Shown: positions 51,215-51,405 of the stretch, piece by piece | How the letters are laid out: each line of letters begins with the position of its first letter | Position numbering within the stretch: position 1 is the stretch's first letter | Assembly (NCBI GenBank): GCA_012837865.1 | Contig: DUQJ01000086.1 | Span: 1-51,405, forward strand | Reading direction: 5' to 3' | Length of the DNA: 51,405 bases | DNA from: Clostridiales bacterium | GTDB taxonomy: Bacteria; Bacillota; Clostridia; Lachnospirales; Lachnospiraceae | Notes under the pieces: model-generated | What the model was told of the DNA's origin: nothing | Databases searched by the model: none | What the model saw: the letters and a program-made list of their open reading frames with translations, nothing else | Program-made: the position numbers and the translations under genes

Positions 51215-51405
51215 TCATACACTTTCCCCTTTGCTATTATTTTCATACCCAGTTACCACGAAGTTCTCATTTACTATAATTACTGGTTTACTGAAAGCTC
51301 CTTTTATTAACTTTAAATTATTGTTTAAGGTTTCATAAGTTTCTGAGATTAAAGCTGCATCTCCAAAGCCATTAGGTTCTCCTTGTTCATCATAATACGT
51401 TTCCA
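51215..51405 (-). CDS. partial hypothetical protein, C-terminal 62 residues
   Basis: The minus strand is open from the window edge to TGA at 51215-51217. The visible end is charged (ETYYDEQGEPNGFGDAALIS near the edge; FSKPVIIVNENFVVTGYENN near the end). No family is evident. The start lies beyond the window. The stop is 1 nt from the IS605-type hairpin copy D, which might have been inserted at, or have trimmed, the 3' end of the gene. Confidence 0.6.
   Translation of the reverse strand, partial: ETYYDEQGEPNGFGDAALISETYETLNNNLKLIKGAFSKPVIIVNENFVVTGYENNSKGESV

Noticed and set aside
1-51405. tRNA or rRNA genes
   Set aside because: I looked for cloverleaf and GGTTCGA-type T-arm sequences and saw none that fold convincingly by eye; a tRNAscan run would settle this.
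1-51405. Phage genome
   Set aside because: No capsid, portal, terminase, tail or lysis gene is recognisable, while relaxase-like, VirB4-like and pilus genes are present.

Overview
This 51.4-kb window is AT-rich, has Gram-positive style AGGAGG ribosome-binding sites and TTGACA/TATAAT promoters, and frequent TTG/GTG starts. Its families are a Tad/Flp pilus without a secretin, a TcpE-like protein, a copper-amine-oxidase-type stalk domain and a replication-relaxation protein. Together these suggest a Clostridia-like low-GC Firmicute. I see no ribosomal or central-metabolism operon, no capsid or terminase gene, and many DNA-mobility genes, so I read it as part of a large conjugative plasmid or integrated conjugative element. 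The species cannot be read from the sequence.

Region 1 (1-7.4 kb) is a fractured FtsK/SpoIIIE-type ATPase. Its middle and C-terminal pieces are separate genes about 5.6 kb apart, carrying complementary halves of a split intein. The residues match the class 3 pattern: Ala at position 1, Trp and Cys and Thr at the W-C-T positions, and Ser or Thr at +1. An EDxHD (Vsr-like) homing endonuclease lies directly before the C-terminal piece. Between the pieces are genes sharing a small N-terminal Cys/His module (FHINKHG...C...GNCP). Region 2 (7.4-16.1 kb) is mainly DNA metabolism: NADAR, CPBP protease, RecB-like nuclease, DnaX-like clamp loader, a topoisomerase II A subunit, a YdjM-like membrane protein and small proteins. 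IS200/IS605-type right-end (omega-RNA-like) hairpins follow, with no tnpB.

Region 3 (16.5-28.3 kb) holds a TM2 protein, a large secreted stalk-domain protein and a Tad-type apparatus: two Flp-like pilins, TadB, TadA/CpaF, TadC, a TcpE-like protein, a VirB4-like ATPase, a CpaB/SAF protein and a CpaE/MinD ATPase. The mix of Tad and conjugation parts in one run suggests a DNA- or protein-delivering machine. Region 4 (28.3-41.7 kb) has a pth2 gene with one in-frame stop, a RecD2-like helicase, a C39-like peptidase, a very large LRR-bearing pseudopilin, a metallophosphoesterase, a ZIP transporter and more FHINKHG-module genes. Region 5 (41.7-45.3 kb) is a PilT-like ATPase paired with a replication-relaxation protein, the candidate relaxase.

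Region 6 (45.3-46.95 kb) has no credible ORF. It is much richer in G and C than its surroundings, is packed with hairpins, and ends in a strong plus-strand terminator. It is a candidate giant structured RNA, or alternatively an oriT/leading-region ssDNA structure. Region 7 (47.2-51.4 kb) is a set of mostly minus-strand small genes, several with nearly perfect TTGACA-N17-TATAAT promoters, many with TG ahead of the -10. This resembles an early-expressed leading region. A working model: the relaxase, the fractured FtsK protein and the Tad/TcpE/VirB4 machine transfer DNA; the FHINKHG-module proteins may be substrates moved with it; the region 7 genes act early in the recipient. The last two points are inference.
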